This document shows positions 59,585 to 64,000 of a stretch of 64,000 bases of DNA, one piece after another; position 1 is the first letter of the stretch, and every line of letters begins with the position of its first letter. The position numbers and the translations under genes are program-made. Origin of the DNA: Escallonia rubra (taxonomy: Eukaryota > Streptophyta > Magnoliopsida > Escalloniales > Escalloniaceae); NCBI GenBank assembly GCA_033065855.1, contig JAVXUO010002059.1:288219-352218 (forward strand). The letters are read 5' to 3'. Under the pieces are notes generated by a model. The model saw only the letters and a list, made by a program, of their open reading frames with translations, was not told where the DNA came from and made no database searches.

Positions 59585-59802
59585 ATAAATTTCTGTTCCT
59601 CCTCTTCTTCTTCTCCTTAATCTCAGTAACAACGATATGGAGCACCGTTTCGAAGTCCTTCTCAGTAACAACGATTTGTTTCCCTCCTCGCCCACGTATA
59701 CGGGAACCACACCGGGGACTGGTTCTCGCGTATCGGTTTTGCCGAGCGTTGTGCATCCCTTCCACCCCTTGCTACTGTTAACCCTCTGGGAAAAATAGCC
59801 AT
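59585..59802 (-). pseudogene. Broken SAUR gene copy
   Basis: On the minus strand it starts MAIFPRGLTVARGG, close to the intact SAUR on the other strand (MAVFSRGFTK). It continues with matching DNA (GGCAAAACCGATAC, CCAGTCCCCGGTGT, GTGGGCGAGGAGGG). A frame change near the start puts the VPVYVGEEGN segment out of frame. The middle of the domain, after GEEGN, is deleted up to the segment like QFEAVLKL, and a TGA follows early. The Lys/Glu-rich tail sequence is still visible. A TATATATA motif (about 59923-59930) and the leader GCATGGTTAAGGG are shared with the intact copy, so promoter and leader were duplicated too. Confidence 0.85.
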
Positions 59803-60169
59803 CTTAATTAGCTCAAAACAAGACCAAGCGTACGCGTGAGCCTTTTGTTGCAAGTTTCTCCAACAGAAAGCTGGGTTTGAGATTCGGCTACGCAAAGAAG
59901 ACCCTTAACCATGCATGCCTAGGTATATATAGTTTTTGTACTAGAAGCCTTGCCCTTGAATGAAGGCAATTGATCCCCAAGTCCAAATTGTTATAGAACT
60001 CCACTCCAGTTTTCCTTTTCCTTTTGGAACTTGGATACTGGGGAACTTCTAATTACTTGTTATGCCAATGACAATTAACCAAGTTTGTGCACATATCTTG
60101 GATTCCTAAGTCAGCATGGGTTCGGGTTTCCTTGCTTTAATCTAACGTCAAGGCTTTCTGGTAGAGCGC

Positions 60170-60177
60170 TATAAATA
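60170..60177 (+). promoter_or_regulatory. TATA box of the SAUR gene
   Basis: TATAAATA, 152 bases upstream of the ATG, followed by ACCAACGAATGCATGG and GTTAAGGG. The latter part is shared with the divergent pseudogene. Confidence 0.7.
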
Positions 60178-60321
60178 CCAACGAATGCATGGTTAAGGGT
60201 TGTCTAATTTGTTGTCAGCCCATTCTCAAACCCTTAGCTTTCTGTTTGTGTCCAACTATTCTTGGAGAAATTGAGCATCCTGAAACACCAAGGCTTACAC
60301 CAGGTCTGCTTGTGGAGCAAG

Positions 60322-60654
60322 ATGGCTGTTTTTTCCAGAGGGTTTACCAAGATGCTCGGTAGCAAGGGATGCAAAGAGGGATACATCAAGCTTGGCAAAA
60401 CCGATACCCAGAAACCAGTCCCCGGTGTCGTGCCAGTTTACGTGGGTGAGGAGGGCAACAGGTATTGTGTTCCAGTTGAGTTTTTTTCGTCCTTCCGGAT
60501 CAAGGAGTTGCTCGAAAAGTACGAGGATGAACAAGAAGATGGGAGGCCACTGTCACTGCCTTGCTCGGAGCAGCAGTTCGAGGCGGTGCTCAAACTCGTA
60601 AAGACAGATATGAGGGAGGAGAGGAAAAAGAAGAAGAAACAGCTGCAGAAATAG
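60322..60654 (+). CDS. SAUR-family auxin-responsive protein
   Basis: Intronless gene for 110 residues. SAUR proteins are short-lived auxin-induced products; the best-known ones promote cell expansion by inhibiting PP2C-D phosphatases and so activating plasma-membrane proton pumps. The SAUR domain spans about 33-95, with VPGVVPVYVGEEGNRYCVPV (33-52), FFSSFRIKELLEKYEDE (54-70) and LSLPCSEQQFEAVLKLV (77-93). The tail is unusually lysine-rich (RKKKKKQLQK). The frame is open upstream to 60262 from a TTG only; ATG 60322 is the first methionine. The central motif differs from typical SAURs (LLxxAEEEFG is replaced by LLEKYEDEQ), so it may be a divergent subgroup. A broken inverted copy lies 520 bases upstream on the other strand. 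Confidence 0.88.
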   Translation: MAVFSRGFTKMLGSKGCKEGYIKLGKTDTQKPVPGVVPVYVGEEGNRYCVPVEFFSSFRIKELLEKYEDEQEDGRPLSLPCSEQQFEAVLKLVKTDMREERKKKKKQLQK

Positions 60655-61459
60655 ACAGTTCCCTTCTGGTTTTCTGTGGCCTCCTTTTAGTTTGGAGGGT
60701 TTTCCATGGAAAAATCATGTTACCATAATTTCATTGAATGTTCATATTCTGTGCTATCTATGTTGCTTTTAGCTTGATGGTTACAATCGATTTATTTTTT
60801 AGAAAGTATTCTGTCAATTGTTTGACTCTTGAGCATCCAATTAACACAAGGAAAACCCCTATTTACCATAGATAAAAGTCGCACTCACATAATTTTCTGA
60901 ATGGTATGCGTAATGTTCCTATCTTAACGCTATCACACAATGCTATGAAGGAGAATTCTCGTTGATACATGCTCAAGGATCCAAGTAAATTTTAACGGTG
61001 TGTTGGGAGTTTGGTGACGCTCATTGCAATGATGTGGATACACGTTAATTTAATCACTATAATAAAAACTTTGGTGACCTTGCAAGCCCTGGGTCATGAA
61101 AGGGTTGCAAGCAAAGAAACAAGAACAGGCTGGTAATGTAGCCCAAACATCTCACACCCCTAACCAAGGGTGGAGGGGCATGACATTATCATAAGATTGA
61201 TGCTCCAGTGTTGAATGCTCACTATAAGTTTTTAGTATTCGCTGATTACAACACTTACAACCAAAAAGGAGGAAAAGGGAAGAATGCATGGGCTTAAATT
61301 GAGAAAACCAGCCACCGGCACTGTCGACGCCCAGCCACCATCGTCGATAGCTCCCTTTTGCCCATTACATATACCGACGACCATCATCGGCAACCACCAC
61401 ATATCCAAATGCCATCATACCAACAAACTGCCCATCATGCAGAAACATATGCGTGGCGC

Positions 61460-61620
61460 GCACAAACACTGGTGACGTACACAGACACTGTCTATCACAC
61501 ACAAACTGGCAACGCGCACACACACTGGCAACCACATGCACACACACCAGTGAAGCACAAACACTGCCCATCACAGACTGCCAATCACACCCGCACAAAC
61601 ACACAGACCTAAACCCGCAA
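61460..61620. repeat. CA/CACA-rich degenerate minisatellite
   Basis: Repeated CACAAACACTG, CACACACTGG and GCACACACAC-type units produce several overlapping His/Thr-rich frames. They are not considered coding. Confidence 0.65.
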
Positions 61621-62010
61621 ACGCCAACCAAAATCCCATGATTTGTACCACCCACCGCCGCCTGCTGTCGCTATTATCACTTCCGTCATCTGCCCCTTAC
61701 TTTCGCGCGCACACCGACTCAAACCGACAACCACAAATCCAAACACACAATATGTACCACACACAAACATACACTGCATCTTCTCGCTGTTGTAATTGTC
61801 GAAGATGGGGGGTGGAGATGGATGTATGGTTGCGATTGTTATGGTGCTTGAGGTGTTGTTGATTGTGGCGATGAAAGGTTGTAGTGGGCTGGGATGCTGC
61901 TGGTGGTGATCGAATATAGGGGGTTGAGGTGCTGCTACTTATGGTTGTCGGTTGTGGTGAGAGTTGGTTCATGACAATGGTGAGTGGGGTGATTGGTTTC
62001 GTGGTTGGTC

Positions 62011-62450
62011 GTTTAGGCGGCGCGGGGTTACAACCGTGATGTGGTGGCGGCAGGATTGTGAGAATGTACCTAGGCAGGGAGGCTATAGGGTGGAGGTAGA
62101 GGGAGGCTGAAGATGGAGGGTGGGGCAATCGGTTTTAGTGGTGGGTTGTTTAGGCGGCCGAGGGTTGTGATCGTGATGTAGTGGTGGCGGGTTGTTGGGT
62201 TGTGCCTTCGTAGGCCGGCTATAGGGTGGAGATAAAGGGAGGCGGAAGATGGAGGGTGGGGGGATTGGCTGTGTTGGTGGGTTGTTTAGGCGGCACGGGG
62301 TTGTGGTGGTGTTGTGGCGTTGATATTCCGGCGATTGGGTGGAGGTAGACGTAGGCTGAAGGTGATGAGTGGGGCGTTATGGTGGTTGGTTGTTTAGGCG
62401 GCCCGGGGTTGTGGCCATAATGTGGTGGTGGGGGGGTTGTGGGGTTATGC
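62011..62450. repeat. G-rich minisatellite built on GTTTAGGCGGC
   Basis: GTTTAGGCGG occurs at 62011, 62148, 62284 and 62392, each followed by GGGTTGTG-like sequence and, about 60-80 bases later, TAGGGTGGAGGTAGA or a close variant. Spacing is 137, 136 and 108 bases. A variant, GTATAGGCGG, lies at 63556 in the second large repeat unit. Confidence 0.8.
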
Positions 62451-64000
62451 CTGGGTAGGCCGGCAATAGGGTGGAGGTAGATGGAGCCAGAAAGTGGAGG
62501 ACGTAACCTCCATAATCGATGAGTGTAAGGGGCCGGGGTTGCGTGATTTCATTTTTCTATGGAGGATATTAGCATATTTTTTATTAATTTTGTTCAATAT
62601 GTGAACCGAAAAAGAAAAAAAAAAGTTGTTTAGATAGGGAAAACTGTGTAAAATAAACATAAACTTCAAGAGTGTCGTATGTAAATAACCCTACTATCTT
62701 CAATAAATCTCCGGTGGGCTGGTTGCAAAGATGATAGAGGCATGCATTGGGTCGATTGGTTTGCTCATTGTAACCCTAAATTCAAAGTTGTATGCGATCC
62801 AAAAACACAAAACTATTCAGCGGACAAAACTCTCTAGCCAAAATTAGTCAGAGAATCCTAAAACACAAGGAGGCTTTCGTTAGCAAGATTTTCATAAGTA
62901 AATATCATTTCCATTTCTTTCTTCCAAGCCTTAGCCAAAGGGAATATGGTGATACATGCTATGAAGGAGAATTCTTGGTGATACATGCTGCAAGGATCCA
63001 AGTAAATTCAATGGTGTGTTGGGAGTTTGGTGACGCTCATTGCAATGATGGGGACACACGTTAATTTAATCACTATGATAAAAACTTTGGTGACCTTGCA
63101 AGTCCTGGGTCATGAAAAGGGTGCAATCAAAGAAACAAGAACAGGCTGTTAATGTAGAACAAACATCTAAGTGCCCTAACCAAGGGTGGAGGGGCATGAC
63201 ATTATCATAAGATTGATGCTCCAGTGTTGTATGTCCACTATAAGTTTCTAGTATTCGCTGATTACAACACTTATAACCAACAAGGAGGAAAAGGGAAGAA
63301 TGTATGAGCTTAAATTGAGAAAACCAGCCGTTGGTACCGCCAACGCCCGGCCACCACCGCCGATTGCTTCCTTTTGCCCATTACATACATTGACGACCAC
63401 CACCGGCGACCATCACATATCCAAACGCCATCATACCAACAAACCCATTCCATTTCCCACTCACTGCCCATCATGCAGAAACATATGCGCACGCACAAAC
63501 ACCAGTAAAGGTAGGATGAAGGTGGAGGGTTGGGCGATTGGTTATGGTGGTGGGTTGTATAGGCGGCGCGGGGTTGTGGCCATAATGTGGTGGTGGTGGG
63601 GTTGTGCCTGGGTAGGCCGGCAATAGGGTGGAGGTAGAGGGAGCAAGAAAGTGGAGGACATAACCTCCATAGTCGATGTGTGTAATGGGCCGGGGTTGGG
63701 TGATTTCATTTTCCTATGGAAGATATAAGCGTATTTTTATTAATTTTGTTCAATATGTGAACCGAAAAATAAAAAAAATTTGTTGTTTATCTTAATTTTA
63801 ATAGATAGAGGGAGCTGTGTGAAATAACGTAGACCTTAAGGATGTCGTGTATAATCAACTCTTCTATCTTCAAAAGATCTCCGGTGGGCTGGTTGCAAAG
63901 ATGGTAGAGGCATGCATTGGGTCGATTGGTTTGCTCACCGTGGCCATAAATTAAAAGTTGTTATGTCATCCAAAAACACAAAACTATTCAGAAGACAAAA

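Larger units (their letters stand above)
60941..64000. repeat. Tandem duplication with 2.0-kb period, running off the window
   Basis: Unit 1 (about 60941-62956) and unit 2 (from about 62957) both begin TGCTATGAAGGAGAATTCT and share GTGTTGGGAGTTTGGTGACG, GGGTGGAGGGGCATGACATT, the CCA/ACA-rich stretch and the segment GGGTCGATTGGTTTGCTCA. Unit 2 has lost about 0.85-0.9 kb between its CACAAACAC part (about 63500) and its GGCGGCGCGGGG part. The last bases of the window, CAAAACTATTCAG..., match 62808, so the window ends within unit 2. A diverged piece (TCTCCGGTAGAGGCATGCG) also occurs near 58376. Nature unknown; no coding capacity recognised. Confidence 0.85.

Noticed and set aside
60262-60321. Twenty-codon extension of the SAUR
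   Set aside because: It begins at TTG with no ATG; 60322 gives a standard SAUR start.
61284-62128. Overlapping His/Thr/Pro-rich frames up to 143 codons
   Set aside because: They derive from CA-rich and GGT-rich minisatellites and are open in several registers on both strands.
1-64000. tRNA, rRNA, organellar or viral insertions
   Set aside because: I looked for tRNA B-box sequences, rRNA-like tracts, plastid or mitochondrial genes and pararetroviral polymerase motifs; only SINE-like B boxes and a LINE relic were seen.

Overview
This is a plant nuclear genome window, almost certainly from a eudicot. The genes have many small introns with GT-AG borders and pyrimidine-rich acceptors, the intergenic DNA is AT-rich, and non-autonomous transposon remnants are abundant. 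All recognisable genes belong to plant families (EXO70H, pectate lyase, ITN1/ANK-type ankyrin-PGG proteins, MAKR, SAUR) plus the pan-eukaryotic ribosome-biogenesis protein PWP1. No species can be named from the sequence alone.

Layout: 0-5.2 kb is non-coding (a TIR element, a SINE-like element, a GGT-rich tract). At 5.55-7.44 kb (+) lies an intronless EXO70H-type exocyst subunit with a clear TATA box and a palindromic pair of CGCG boxes upstream. From 19.74 down to 9.87 kb (-) lies a five-exon PL1 pectate lyase whose last exon sits 7.66 kb from the fourth; the large intron holds degraded repeats. At 22.24-27.48 kb and 28.88-31.90 kb (both +) are two tandem ankyrin-repeat/PGG membrane protein genes, ITN1-like then ANK1-like. 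They share splice phases and a 410-nt middle exon. A MAKR-type kinase regulator lies at 34.42-35.53 kb (-). The stretch 35.6-46.7 kb is gene-free and rich in mobile elements: a Helitron-like element, a CCG-core element, a hairpin and an element with 8-bp target duplications. A 16-coding-exon PWP1 gene (49.60-57.67 kb, +) appears to have a 5' untranslated exon near 46.8-46.9 kb and uses two GC-AG introns. A LINE reverse-transcriptase relic follows. A SAUR pseudogene (-) and an intact SAUR (+) are divergently arranged near 59.6-60.7 kb. The right end is a tandem duplication with a period of about 2 kb that runs off the window.

The genes do not form a pathway. Exocytosis, pectin breakdown, ankyrin-PGG signalling, receptor-kinase regulation and auxin-response proteins are common plant surface and signalling functions, but their proximity looks incidental except for the two ankyrin genes and the two SAUR copies, which are local duplicates. 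I found no convincing new biological system. The most interesting points are the widely split pectate lyase, the paired GC-AG introns in PWP1, the nine-residue repeat expansion in the ITN1-like N-terminus, the partial-gene duplication inside its second intron, and the Helitron-like element with an internal tandem duplication. All splice models were read by eye from reading-frame continuity, splice signals and remembered family sequence patterns; no alignment was run.
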